DNA of 33,114 nt, taken from the NCBI GenBank assembly GCA_007135805.1, contig SLID01000087.1:1-33114 (forward strand). The letters are read 5' to 3'. Position numbers and translations under genes: made by a program. The DNA is from Candidatus Omnitrophota bacterium. GTDB lineage: Bacteria > Omnitrophota > Gorgyraeia > Tantalellales > Tantalellaceae. Below are positions 22,201 through 24,599 of this stretch, in pieces. Each line of letters starts with the position of its first letter. Positions within the stretch are counted from its first letter, which is position 1. The notes under the pieces were generated by a model. The model was not told where the DNA came from and did not search any database. It saw nothing but the letters and a program-made list of their open reading frames with translations.

Positions 22201-24407
22201 TACGGGTACGGTTTGATGATTTCAGGCTTTACGAAGAAATGACAAGGCAGCTTCAGGAAATGTTTGTACGTACAGGTCGTCCTGGGGATTATTACACTTT
22301 TATGGGACTGGAAGGTCCTAAGTCTATAGATGTTTCATCCTGGGTATTGCAGGCTCCCGGTGCGAGTGTTGTCTCCAGGGACGGTGAGATTATCGGGATA
22401 AATGTGACAGAGCTCGGGAACTATGACTCGTTTGAAATGGGAGTCAGTGGTAAATTCGACCTTTCCGAAGGCCGCGAGCTGGTTTTTAGTTTCAGGGTTG
22501 ACGGGGACGAGTCGGCTAAAGAGCGCATCTCAACACGCAGATGGTCGGTAGTTCTTGAAGATAGCAAGGGCAACAAATTCCTGGAACGCTATAAAGATAG
22601 AGATCTTTTGGCGCTCGTGCCTGAGAGGCATATGGGTGAGGGTGATTTTGTTGTAAGGGCAACTCCGAGACCTTATGAAACTGATGTAGATTTCAGTGAT
22701 ATTCACAGGATCTCCATAAGGTTAGAAGGCCAGGGAAGTCTAGATGGGTCGATTTTTGTAGCAGAGCCTGTTATACAGGCATTCCCGGTTTCGACTCACG
22801 CTTTGGGCGAAGATATGCCCGATATGGCGGTTTCTGTATGGGACGGCATAGGAGAATTTGTGGAAAATATCGCTGGAAGGACCGTCAGGCCTATATCTGC
22901 CGGCGCGCGTTCCCTGTTGTTAGCGGGCGTGCTTTTTGGAGGACTTTTCCTTAGTTCGATGTCTGCGGCCGCGGAAATGACGGGAGATGCCTTGCCTGTA
23001 TGGGGAACACAGCTTTTGGGAGCGATTCCCGTAGCGGAGTTCTGCGGAATGATAGGTTTTTCTGTCCCGCTGATCATAGCCGCGGGTTTGGGAATAATAG
23101 CTCTTAGACTATATTCAGTGGACATGAGGGCAAGGACCATATTAGCCCCTCTTTATTCCCTAAGAGAAAGAAGGGAATACGCTAAAAGAATGGAGATACA
23201 GGCTATTGATGGCTTAGTGTCGGATCTGGCCGCGAGAAAAAGGGCGCAACTCGAAGAAACGGTTATCGATGACAGAGGGGTTATTCATGTCATGGGTATC
23301 GAGATGGCCGGTGACGTAGATGAGAATCAGGCCTACCTTGAGGATAACTTTGAGGCTGTTATAGGAGCTGGAGTGGTCCTGGTAGCCCTGCCTGCCGGAG
23401 CGCCTACTCAGGAGAATCTTGACCGGCTTGATGTCGTCCGCAGGGAAAACAATACCCTGTGGTCGAGTTTTGTGGATTCTGAAGCCCTGGAAAGCGCGGG
23501 CGGAAGGGAAAATCTGGGAAGGGTCCTAACCGACATGACCCGTCAGATAGAGCGGGGTGAAACAGGACAGTTTATAAAGGAAAACTACGAAAGGATAAAA
23601 GAACTTTCCGCTTTGGCCGCGGATGACAAAAATATTGAGGATATGGAGGCCATAAGCCGGGAATGGAAGAAGATGCTGGATAGTATAAAACTTCCCGCGA
23701 TGCTTCCCGAAATAGGGCTTCTCAGCCTTTACAACCTCAGGATGACCGAAAGGGTGGAAAGACATGTAAGAACGTCACCCGGACTTGACAGGACAACGGT
23801 TGCCTACATAAACGATGACTCCAGGAAAGAGAGCCTCATGCACATCACTGTGGGGTCGATAGCTGAAGTCAAGATGCAGGCCGAGGCCTTCAGGGCCAGA
23901 AACCCGGAGAACGTCAGGATCAGGATAACCCTGGCGGCGGGTCACGAGGTGCCTGAGAAGGAACTCGCGCTCATGCGGAGCGACAAAGCTATGCTTCTCG
24001 AAAAGATGGAGATAGACGGCATCTTGAGCGAGAACGACCTTGAGATAGTCGCGGCCCATGAAATAGGGACCGGATGGACAGAGAACACCATGCAAGAACT
24101 CAAGGAGTTCGATGGCGCGGTGATAAGCGTTAACAAATATGACGATCCGGATTCGGTGGACGCGGAAAGAGAGGTCATACCCGGGGTTATACTGATGGGC
24201 TATAACCATTACGCTACCGCTGATGTGTTCGATGTGGCTCTGCAGGTCCTGGCGCATGAGGGTGAGCTGGATATGCTGTCGGCGACTGTCGGGCTCTCAG
24301 CGTCGGATAAGGGTATCGTTATCTACTTCAGGAAGATCGAACCCGTGGACATGACGGAGCTCAGCGCCGAGTTCGAAAGATACAGAGAGGTGCTGATAAG
24401 AGCGTAA
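3..24407 (+). CDS. Giant multidomain trans-envelope protein with TolC-like, glycosyl hydrolase and glycosyltransferase 2 modules (5' partial)
   Basis: One uninterrupted frame of over 8,100 codons ends at TAA 24405-24407. It is not complete: bases 3-20 read SWTLLT in the same frame, matching the SWTLLE and SWTLLA that precede the next two repeat copies, so the ATG at 21 is internal and the real start is upstream. Residues below are counted from that ATG. Order: tandem beta repeats (1-750), GH-A type barrel (1125-1410), six TolC/OEP-like half-units (1919-3080), helical stretch (3140-3510), beta repeats (3515-4410), peptidoglycan-binding domain (4494-4563), membrane helices from about 5160, GT2 core (6030-6560), more helices, a jelly-roll-like domain (7437-7589) and a C-terminal alpha/beta domain (7737-8128). 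The best guess is an envelope-spanning glycan synthesis or export protein. Single domain calls are supported by motifs; the combined function is inference. Several stretches (about 4380-5770, 9430-10560, 13720-15490) match no family I recognise. Confidence 0.93.
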   Translation, partial: SWTLLTMTDLVTGMVTEVTAYHASGAVSEALISDAAGNELARITYEDADARNEFGFMASQEILDPDADDFGVTYTYTWDIDAMEVTGVTDQDPAVIFVWQAGRDSEGNYILGDVISETVEGETRKEFEFEVPAAGQVTMTESVWDADAGAWSAIREYVYDYEGDRTDMDSWTLLEMTDLVIGIRLEVVDTYASGAIREAIMYDLDGNTLSRITYQDDGERNDFGLMATQEILDADADDFGVTYTYTWNIEAMEVTGVTDQDPPVIFVWQAGRDSEGTYTIGDVISETVEGETRKEFEFEVPAEGQVTMTESVWDADAGAWSAMREYVYDYEGDRADMDSWTLLAMTDLVIGIRLEVVDTYASGAIREAIMYDLDGNPLSRITYQDDGERNDFGLMATQEILDADADDFGVIYTYVWNHPSTGRVTATTNDGVTYTWAYTMDDNRNPILGDLLEMTDVDGVLTRFTWDQPEAGQVTGVTSDGYTYVWTYYLGPRGNQIIDELIFSQLTGENYFTYDWDHPDHPGMLVVTERMDNGALVGIYVFAYTSMSDFDTWELRFDIRPDGSYLVIDEYHQPSGAILSAREFDAEDELVRTITYADSGVRNEYGLIYIEELENPDAFGMIRYVYYLERFFEEDGGEWGRLRSAHHEDGHSFEYVSYYTDTDRRAEVHEFDSDGNLTGELFYYYDDDGEEIGFRKYSYEDWQTGEIMNEVQQILELRKRDGEYAIYYKKDMQTGKEFWYQWDQEARVLKPWQMVLYVLAWIVDAITWLVGLPFGWSGTDLAGPIGMTDSFMLTVYDPHGAGIVVNVDRWTGQAELAYQDDRWNAFLFDPDANPLDPTEEWVGLSAWEDRHIPAVALSQADRQKWQLPAWDESRVETPRDEVRPPVKDARILVDESGEEIDLNKYSPAMARFIEKHAKVEDVEHVDVPEEIVEIPEVISEPVPTLMEDVIRALVAADKLPEGSDIQAGLYDNVVALRDGDGYVTGYIVYRRDDRMINYEEIELDMYGSVTYSQAFTAEDTAPRDFEVSFELPNGITYTFTEDGYVQTETTPYGYSFFEYYEDGSFSEYRYDNATGTARAFTYNIDGSYVETVYGDDDLALGQISYDSFGNITDVSSAQEDIAPEGYLPFPWAAVFPAFFSAMPEVSIADGVSFHGGDVYGWLLGGDPEKTIANPAVQEALRAYLADWQGKTARLFMFGDGRGILEVRDGKVVMTQDVSEIRQNMRTLLEIFRESGVSVRLDIFDHKAPREILSQPREVWNMMAPIVSEIGEFSDVVRSVSPVNEPQFAEFEGRPSFDNMFMFVSRGILAIRDGSSLPVSVSVSTDMLGDPVRIAELERFYTFFSILREGDVADVHHYGDVLPSVEELRELYGIREGVNFIVSEVWPKDFDDVSRVAKDKGYSEVYIWDDEIDLFRDEVAPVEVTVTPEVEIAPEPEIPAVAYVEDEEIPVTPVDPVDPAVGFMQLLRGHTQQRRERLEQFYANMGLDENVSVHVAEKDGVMLDVTTGSYENAFMVAVLPESASSVRRGEISEMPKGTVVYGDGFNEARELAFYNIEDGEYRIIRPSDDMYRIPDAVRVDGVIYHLEIARMITEERETGNISVYPSRESARLAVEGFHEGVVYAKDGTPVSPFLRMPAEVMSPVHFLAGVLESNPGTMVTTSAGDYFSADRLVLGSHLGSGRRVDVIESARETRIMPSADEARGWQISENTVTDTQGREWDISRDVYIAVLDEAGEVDRYYPDMSDFVEDFMATHAVYVPAASGEWELVDMSPVADLHETQLTDEIRTAKEAMSLYQISFSEGITCDYRGEVYTLQADGRWLSSEGAVLTEVGPRHRRAPMPGISREIDPAAVLALIRAGAVFKDAGLEMFAHDKAERRGRNIERELTVILSNMRYLHEAGIRDLALADHLSREEREDVIARIISNTPQSMRAYLNVIASHGQADTISKQGVELMLSLGLPGFVPSLSLQVTIDPARETKVREAIARAEKQGHFVDHQMARDLLDLLDRHFIREQAVETIDLLNEYAASIRKDLADGLVEPGMEQMAQSKIRGIDSDIAHMRNMVSDAERDIRVLLSMDPEREIGIVSEIDLETILKAAEKMGFSQRVARDILGLKLAEKEAGIAVEIASDRRATTRIAIGIPFVFSFSRARPTQLQTAVATLYAEMEEKVAEIATHSRVGELRRRADLVKSLFETYEDMIETLQSRVGVLEQNLAETVRWQIDSGVRYTYLLEVREELLEARTALRHAQNLRESLEAEYEQELAMLDTYIGPDTRERMGVLTPEAAWELAKEKFYSASGDGRESGYYLEMLNGLLSAWEDEGKKVSAQRFGISFTQSGITLDARLVTQIFARPSMMEYLAKEREKAMMLDRHGLALLAQDFKILWNSVASLQERYESQKEIVELAGENVANAERTRDGLKINDARGLLASERQRLQTLRAELDNARTMFTGLIGPSFAELVSTEALESMVMPSPDPLLMRKVHAISLEQQPLLRKAEILGDAALDIGVGFTYDDGFSYISATTDFFNMSRIFAALEGDVRSEMARYQLEQEPSRIRELMVMTESRLRQAEDNLDAQTRELALHGRRIMSLVAEREDTLTPQLDVTEYDLNRELIEYRIKENQVRDAYRWVEEEATRAAIFSSVQYRDEDLPAISEERMRELEAKLELLNASRKVFEGLGVVVGATVTRGYEFDEKANERLNQLEEAAYLVNYIAGLETWQLAFPGSSTVLRVPFGKAGDTPVNPNLIGFVFDAWREHLAPQRVVKVEGILTLNFSITVADLYDAARHRQLAEASRQRARQERLRDIERVVRMASTYHVGLRRLDVIKKEINRIEAELDVARERAIEGRSLDVSRVDRMERHLIGKMGELNAAEEAVQEARSLFRLYLSDRMELKYISVDGLEDPSFIASIPAEQLDELWREFEEKHPLLREMNARVRASELGYEGSTWLAQLLGFYMSFNILDGTVGAGINLRLFDSAQPSRQFEEFVNMVSTKALREHAGKELANELASIARNLPRLVERVDSAREAWMAAEDHYQRVREQHLRGEKTLDDITTAMLAVNAQQDRFLAALGDFLRESVSFSEKMNYLGIELGVSELRSLDVPSHQVEMEAFRVVPEPVSESEMARILREPPAVPRVEKVVTTGEISAAVDRYLSAMGSFGDVGSVLRLKSRQEFRELFALMVNSMELDASSANQHISRMAYWRSRTNRHKALFEGQDFFAMFPDRNTRLDVSGRINDPETGMYPDMSTMLGLDNFLAGLEGYYETFWGQSKEDARKMADEFFTRSLEVLRDRTSADYHLWRDNVQQMMGTVGLQLTSTTLNTSRASMIPYAGILGMDLDPWNENDAAVLDLLYNYISLSGLTDQEFTSLLELAVMASPILDANCGDVRDASRWSAESLLGEAEAAKLAFMMKSGYSEREIAIEESRARERIRLSRMLDTAVAIAEGASKGESLGRALSSGKYLKDISGTLRLLDNILKGLDVSSVTDYTESLDMLFTAFYYMFEFGSADIAVSNGQIFILLNEDYQLSELELIRAGHTLVFSLADGNMMEIRRDMSIRDGRITADGNVWKKFEYESFTGTVNLNFMGEGFERGYREFAPGSEKVTITEYDEQGEVFGVGYTFVDESGKERVSLSPMSNQIVEGLDEPQQVVWASFYDRESTTEKYLADLDISANRAVVRPTIAERPILSERTYRPGGRHDHLIMQKFGIFNAVDPIENKFFQIAEDGEMLWGMSLEYTDTFQHGKLVIFQRVGDRTIRKTEYAAERGKTLNEYLREGYDGLEWITDGVYAVRDGVDIFGYEREIWDALEYRHVNGEFMNVTERKVIDYHGQEAIRYVSEGRDEYGRAYERAHTVLKKNGNLLEDMKISTVRGEETYPGSEGLGSGEFVQYSKETSVILPGEKLSVSRVKDAESVHPGESVLLTSEDFVDTEALFDSTSVERHYIDGEPRVVKEEREIMDSDGHFLYREIKEYSYSWETREMRQDSVEILEYRADDEYDHTVDDEITILRVEYSSEYPSGRLMERGIYRNRERFVYLASEEIATEEKFNYLDGTVSTIEYYVVRHIDRSRDDENITVESEIREEDGRRLQIERTSRTTKRGVPIEADTLSSTVRNIEQRGDIFDEAQSFDRAEIFSFDKIDSSFEMVDGAGRVLAEVDVDAGTVMVYMGGGRESGAAYVTMELPAEPYVGINVRNRLDENNNYEKIEEVYGIYDASGKPYYKSIRESYPDAPTRAEAHTILIYDESAGEVHEWLYVVGTGDDADPVQRVIEETVPVVEKTSAITRYHDARDDEYRVIHERSRARRYYTYYEYDEIGYMLDLPSGTLPVLSETNLLLDDGTISDEILERVVYFYDDETEERFIVNVTDIKEVSGVQCSYEILKYLAENKVMVPIYRTLVPEEMEFEAQQWLTTISWIDDSVSETPRLTEVIETVEEPAPVVPERLVDEVTVTPEVVGTLLGQEITKEGQGVVNRFQGLWKTLNDSITDRAYVIGRGRNTDMASVRAVQEVFWTLNTGDVQSRFEKSVFVDGLWGPITEGVARDFQSEHGQVVDGLVGEETGGAMLGALLNVRVEGLVDPETVDPVTEIEVIPDVDISAPEYDTLRDEPEAPVGRFIVDYEDRNEDALITLVRQRHEDLPEGMLITVPLTGKRGSYEAEKVFLGKGVYTFYGVAGRKRVREFVEMPNDTVTIDQETGEIIEVNPAIVQKWEESQSVVFAHDMQDETVVVNIPGVYGETSVAGNPEREKGLFYLQKKVHLPGRVVAFVIAEFKVNLNGARNVSEALDNVISKINPLTGEIDFSREESRLENLGTLQNLYFSAYVGEDTEELYQMIVGVDEQGNIGRNITLHPMDADFTVNVMEGREFKNISVREAAGLTQLRKMDEGIALSDVGILEGLIPQGLEDSMFSLWAEEEMSWKKTVKSEGDIEVKYYRPGETEHFKVTWEVGANEEALKMVQDIQGLSEAGNLKDRDFIDKIYTLIKTDKASVEDIVSAIDVMTGLIGTLKGVEIGGSELEAILRHELVPGAEVRTNVLEWVLSNEQEIRKYMADHGVSQARYIRDLAGTFRAVQNYSSLERYIRAINRNEEIPYDELTPLGRAALHFEEILNIASNQMASGIRDTRSGGVYDQLLGREADRIELSDDITPADAPEIVEIGTHRVSSDRMQSYAGYFGNAAFGALMLALGIGLFFRVKGVRKHYKELKEMTKISPPDALEPAFPESALISEDFDKMWSDMGGQITAFQKGMWEAYRVIEPYRVQPDGKKHKPAQRHTIWNIAFYWVSGLGILAVNMVRGGGVFSYGYGPSVLVPALVLTAMGALGSWKYFADNILILFPSRRAERRENALAFLEKNIDNLEIYLRKLEAQSESYGFTSEEWRELLTFPVHAPFAEPEDVVELQVQTINLLDYIQYARRWITFLRSEQGREYRFFSRLHYPSDQHRRDTMPTFWVSGPDFYWGETVQGYDPKRRSFVGLVPGKESEFNNIVSGAPNEELERIRGLQERMMEDQTRVATSITRITARVSDTNREDPAFEAMLASIKGLREEYVAITDEYNLLEEKASALEKELEKDPFAERDRLDSGLKKLEEERASLVRKAYLSGSVDESTREQLAREIDSKNKKITDTRAKYAEVNARIGFGIVSPNIPRNGPREYSSKWGMRMTDPIQPLVPINNVYHYLPLLRKRVEMHRMESQKRAGEEILPEDFQRVTEDLTRLTETTQQSTVEGWMGLGGANPENTSYPGTIRKRHPWKIVALGAASVALSFIVYFARPVISSAWQMVPVLPELSLGAALPAMLFASGTAMLIVIGVFKLMLFVFGYFTGHDEIQDQDIADFVPAHILDRVLSEVASELESEGKMVPEELMEYKKEVDPETRKERAAETYIKIGKEYQKATRWGEALAKVIYYGRMIINMFTAGLVFSEALKKPMPSDWVTYRARLQHNLDDIIKIANMTHDVDGIKGRKKLLDAFREAETNRDLISQKYQELTGEDVGHFNQKMDEFKLQIVGWEKSEKGFLDSGRMTNLDILREIDYDVLKAIIETPAIAHMIFDKVVLMDTVFGLFDPEGCVSDVKATMESAATSHRGIVDIILVMDDDDPATSVMQENLKPGGKLEKYAENVIIYTGSNFGSNLGLNQRKVRMKPPMNVEAVHHLKTHYAQMKVSLKEAKEKGLPEEVIRKLRDGSTLPSFVELVDQEDRLQPLLLSSKSALWSMRERTINDQIRIHEEKKIQETAENTRDRRRWSIDYRKASRGLEREYESAVNAMKDQLEGHDDIITPKELRGPEADRSQVEAYLEQAGTARRVRYMLDSFKYSYKNVDSYIRSEFRERNMPVVIQTELRLVPIQDSRWSFMAHHDYLLWHNQIQPGQTSKFTKFLFLGGTGNGFRWDMLAGSRHDFVTESVTDKTTGEKTDVKEMKRSFLNTRAQLDHSLFTLRQVMLREETRMHEELREKSLIRRIIFHLDVFKRSVTGRVSDYTKVIIPSMIFTRHLNFLGQSGTWDLYNIIEDSELGRRIAQYKLMCTRLTGKFTQVLEDELPALSPAWWYQRSRWIIMQTFGVVISHPAAFFGFFGQYLGAGLGWMLLGGRTSVGLGLIGAVVGLLIGFEVFYRAGSFFNKMRVMAGYQRGAAWQIDPVASMGRWRFQHIVHLAAAVPAVLMTVVTLGVAIFYTLTSGAGMIFPGFEYAGGLGLLLMDVIQWGNTFIPFLNGWLAGTIIGMVVFFAPPIQQSLQMVFAALRASIVDEESTTEAVDTYISQRILGGREIIAKDREIFDSFADGSLVLPQDLVPIKTFEKDYYDTLFELRRMEQRYRVSRFSEKRKIYRDIWETKKNIEKIQQEIEAFKKSYPDKYELYMSEYRNPLALLRVSEHYSVFSNDDYVVDVLDRCKNNMRAAIDLVKKEDAREALAFHADEINDVEGLRQLLLDAKDEADDGVALDGKARAILELRKAIGISDAEISGATPSQIQKAVAAALNEKLGSGEILDGFFTEKYGNVYDSSSLEDNMRRALSVISGLRKEVEKSKEDLEKAKNEKKGKTEIKALEKKVKQNKNVFEEKVSSKDIVRLNMSILELVYGDFVERAKDSQIGDNYFGWSHFGEQAGIKNVTTALGAHRKQFVSGIKQDLKVLRDVRRLVRGDVVMPAVIPLVLLGMSLSMTLFNFTVAGRVALGITLWLVGLGVYQRILERFADGSQSAGWLGRSAYHLRERARIGRLPYHMLRVMVRSPLQIDYFMHLIPASFLSLYMSTDRWVGEEFWPRGRQSLKALAKGAKLISGGLSDTYTALKDRAKVYGKERFSLISLLGVAMIGIAVLPLWNITRTTPGLREGQAVADLARESYRRGATDRFLEYSDIRQAFGAAVGAIESYEKAYLAGDRESAEKLWETMVHAVNGVSVFAARGEDEIRWRDIRVRFDDFRLYEEMTRQLQEMFVRTGRPGDYYTFMGLEGPKSIDVSSWVLQAPGASVVSRDGEIIGINVTELGNYDSFEMGVSGKFDLSEGRELVFSFRVDGDESAKERISTRRWSVVLEDSKGNKFLERYKDRDLLALVPERHMGEGDFVVRATPRPYETDVDFSDIHRISIRLEGQGSLDGSIFVAEPVIQAFPVSTHALGEDMPDMAVSVWDGIGEFVENIAGRTVRPISAGARSLLLAGVLFGGLFLSSMSAAAEMTGDALPVWGTQLLGAIPVAEFCGMIGFSVPLIIAAGLGIIALRLYSVDMRARTILAPLYSLRERREYAKRMEIQAIDGLVSDLAARKRAQLEETVIDDRGVIHVMGIEMAGDVDENQAYLEDNFEAVIGAGVVLVALPAGAPTQENLDRLDVVRRENNTLWSSFVDSEALESAGGRENLGRVLTDMTRQIERGETGQFIKENYERIKELSALAADDKNIEDMEAISREWKKMLDSIKLPAMLPEIGLLSLYNLRMTERVERHVRTSPGLDRTTVAYINDDSRKESLMHITVGSIAEVKMQAEAFRARNPENVRIRITLAAGHEVPEKELALMRSDKAMLLEKMEIDGILSENDLEIVAAHEIGTGWTENTMQELKEFDGAVISVNKYDDPDSVDAEREVIPGVILMGYNHYATADVFDVALQVLAHEGELDMLSATVGLSASDKGIVIYFRKIEPVDMTELSAEFERYREVLIRA
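1251..2255 (+). other. YD/RHS-like beta-repeat region of giant 1
   Basis: After the tandem array the protein keeps a looser repeat built on aromatic-rich beta strands: YTYVWNHP, YTWAYTMDDN, FTWDQPEAGQVTGVTSDG, YTYVWTYYLG, FTYDWDHPDHPG. Units are roughly 50 residues with a G-x-V-T turn between strands. This looks like YD/RHS or propeller-type extracellular repeats. No RHS core consensus or toxin tip is visible, so the family is only suggested. It is probably the surface or periplasmic part of the protein. Confidence 0.5.
2262..2333 (+). other. Isolated hydrophobic helix in giant 1
   Basis: Residues about 748-771 read MVLYVLAWIVDAITWLVGLP, long and hydrophobic enough for one membrane helix apart from one Asp. 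It lies between two regions that otherwise look exported. It may be a true membrane pass, a monotopic anchor or a buried helix; the sequence alone does not decide. Confidence 0.45.
3390..4250 (+). other. Clan GH-A type glycoside hydrolase (TIM barrel) domain
   Basis: Eight beta-strand motifs in the right order suggest a complete barrel: GVSFHGGDVYGW, TARLFMFGDG, VSVRLDIFDH, SVSPVNEPQ, PVSVSVSTDM, DVADVHHYGD, NFIVSEVWPK and YSEVYIWDDE. The NEP motif gives a candidate acid/base Glu1278 (3852-3854); His1349, His1350 and Tyr1351 sit on strand 6; Glu1377 in IVSEVW (4149-4151) is the candidate nucleophile; Trp1401 lies on strand 8. These are the hallmark positions of retaining clan GH-A enzymes such as GH5 and GH39. 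About 290 residues is compact but normal for the fold. Substrate unknown. An acidic Pro/Val linker follows at about 4255-4385. All key residues are present, so activity is plausible. Confidence 0.72.
5775..9260 (+). other. Six consecutive TolC/OEP-like half-units
   Basis: Six successive segments each show a pair of amphipathic beta strands flanked by long helices ending in a GL-x-L-type hinge, the layout of the outer-membrane efflux protein family. Approximate units are 5775-6245, 6268-6815, 6846-7365, 7424-7932, 7959-8668 and 8737-9260. Clear strand pairs are MLSLGLPGF/VPSLSLQVTID (unit 1), RIAIGIPFVFSFSRARP (2), RFGISFTQSGITLDARLV (3), DIGVGFTYDDGFSYISATTD (4), GILTLNFSITVADLYDAARH (5) and FYMSFNILDGTVGAGINLRL followed by FDSAQPSRQF (6). 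Unit 6 starts with HPLLREMNARVRASELG, very like the NP-x-L-x-AA start of family members. A normal TolC-type protomer has two such half-units and works as a trimer. The units are strongly diverged from each other at DNA level, so this is an old arrangement. Confidence 0.7.
9430..10560 (+). other. Unassigned alpha-helical stretch of giant 1
   Basis: This stretch is mostly helix-forming, with SRMAYWRSRTNRHKALFEGQ, a YYETFWGQSKEDARKMADEF segment and Arg/Glu-rich helices near 10250-10330. No membrane segments or catalytic motifs are recognised. It follows directly on the TolC-like array and may be its periplasmic extension or a connector. I do not recognise the family. Confidence 0.4.
10560..13250 (+). 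other. Long beta-strand repeat region of giant 1
   Basis: About 900 residues are dominated by charged, aromatic beta strands, for example FGYEREIWDALEYRHVNGE, YREIKEYSYSWETREM, TEEKFNYLDGTVSTIEYYV and ARRYYTYYEYDEIG. The style matches the RHS/YD-like strands at the N terminus but without strong sequence periodicity at DNA level. It probably forms an elongated beta structure outside the inner membrane. Family uncertain. Confidence 0.4.
13490..13710 (+). other. Peptidoglycan-binding domain (PG_binding_1 type)
   Basis: Residues about 4494-4563 carry the family pattern: VRAVQEVFW at the start, VDGLWGPITEGVARDFQSEH in the middle and VDGLVGEETGGAML at the end. The paired VDG-x-x-G-x-x-T turns are diagnostic of this three-helix wall-binding module. 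It is flanked by acidic Pro/Val linkers (VTVTPEVVG before, VDPVTEIEVIPDVD after). Peptidoglycan contact places this part of the chain in the periplasm. Confidence 0.82.
15499..16005 (+). other. First inner-membrane helix cluster of giant 1
   Basis: Three predicted helices: about 15510-15575 (AAFGALMLALGIGLFF), 15825-15880 (NIAFYWVSGLGILAVNMV) and 15915-16000 (VLVPALVLTAMGALGSWKYF). Helix 1 is followed by RVKGVRKHYK and helix 3 by PSRRAERR, so positive-inside bias puts the N terminus outside and the following coiled coil (about 16470-16900) inside. This is the point where the chain first crosses the inner membrane after about 5,160 residues. Confidence 0.7.
17230..20190 (+). other. Membrane-embedded family 2 glycosyltransferase (cellulose-synthase-like) module
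   Basis: Two helices (17238-17300, 17340-17460) lead into a cytoplasmic GT-A-like domain, then several helices (about 19640-20170), the layout of processive GT2 synthases. Signature positions are present: acidic run D6083-D6086 in LVMDDDDPA (18267-18278), GGTGNGFRWDML (about 19122-19155), E6495-D6496 in NIIEDSELGRR (the TED-type catalytic base, 19503-19508) and Q6535-RSRW6539 (19623-19637), the QxxRW acceptor-site motif. The gap from GTGN to the ED motif is about 120 residues, far longer than in BcsA-type enzymes, because of a charged insertion. The second DxD aspartate cannot be placed with confidence. Likely product: an exported polysaccharide or glycan chain of unknown type. Confidence 0.72.
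20290..21380 (+). other. Charged coiled-coil cytoplasmic linker of giant 1
   Basis: Between the post-GT2 helices and the next membrane cluster lies a helical, Lys/Glu-rich region. The strongest heptad-like stretches are about 20380-20520 and 21020-21150, the latter with a KSKEDLEKAKNEKKGKTEIK segment. Probably cytoplasmic. No enzyme motif seen. Confidence 0.5.
21390..23120 (+). other. Second membrane cluster with an intervening jelly-roll-like domain
   Basis: Helices at about 21395-21460 and 21470-21530 and a weaker one near 21670-21715 precede a helix at about 21865-21930. Then comes an exported stretch that includes a beta-sandwich-like domain (22330-22790): FDLSEGRELVFSFRVDG, RRWSVVLEDSKGNKF and DIHRISIRLEGQGSLDGSI follow the strand pattern of carbohydrate-binding jelly rolls. 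Two more helices follow (22905-22975, 22990-23110). A periplasmic sandwich tethered to helices beside a GT2 recalls BcsB next to BcsA, by analogy only. Confidence 0.5.
23230..24404 (+). other. C-terminal alpha/beta domain of giant 1
   Basis: The last ~390 residues are soluble, alternating strands (GVVLVALPAG, VRIRITLAAG, GAVISVNKYD, GVILMGYNHY, GIVIYFRKI) with helices. The end, IEPVDMTELSAEFERYREVL, resembles the end of the downstream giant protein (MAPVDYQALVDYNRALLRVL). It is likely cytoplasmic, after the last membrane helix. Family not recognised. Confidence 0.5.
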
Positions 24408-24415
24408 CGGAAAAA

Positions 24416-24452
24416 GACTGGTGGCAGGCGCTATAGACGCCTGCCACCGGTC
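24416..24452. terminator. Strong GC-rich hairpin just after giant 1
   Basis: A 15-bp inverted repeat with one G-T wobble, GACTGGTGGCAGGCG / CGCCTGCCACCGGTC, surrounds the 7-nt loop CTATAGA, starting 9 bases after the stop codon. There is no T run directly after it on the + strand. The A5 at 24411-24415 would give a T5 tract only for transcription on the - strand. It may act as a terminator or a 3'-end stabiliser for the giant mRNA. The structure is certain; the function is inferred. Confidence 0.65.
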
Positions 24453-24482
24453 AAACAGGATAGAAATATAGACAAAAAAACA

Positions 24483-24532
24483 GAAACCACCGGAGGCGCG
24501 GCGACAAGATAAAGATCGCGCCAGGTGGTTTC
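24483..24532 (+). promoter_or_regulatory. Second intergenic hairpin, in the probable leader of giant 2
   Basis: GAAACCACC (24483-24491) pairs with GGTGGTTTC (24524-24532), and inside it GGCGCG (24495-24500) pairs with CGCGCC (24517-24522), separated by a small asymmetric internal loop. The terminal loop is 16 nt. T5 and T7 runs follow only at 24555-24559 and 24573-24579. It could be a second terminator-like stem for giant 1 or a 5'-leader structure of giant 2. It matches no riboswitch consensus I know. Confidence 0.5.
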
Positions 24533-24585
24533 GCGGTTTCAGGGCAGGGAAAAGTTTTTAAAAGTAATTGCGTTTTTTTAAAAAT

Positions 24586-24592
24586 AGGAGGG
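24586..24592 (+). promoter_or_regulatory. Ribosome binding site of giant 2
   Basis: AGGAGGG lies 7 bases before the ATG at 24600, a near-perfect Shine-Dalgarno at good spacing. It fixes the start, which also gives a clean signal peptide. Confidence 0.88.
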
Positions 24593-24599
24593 AAGCTGA

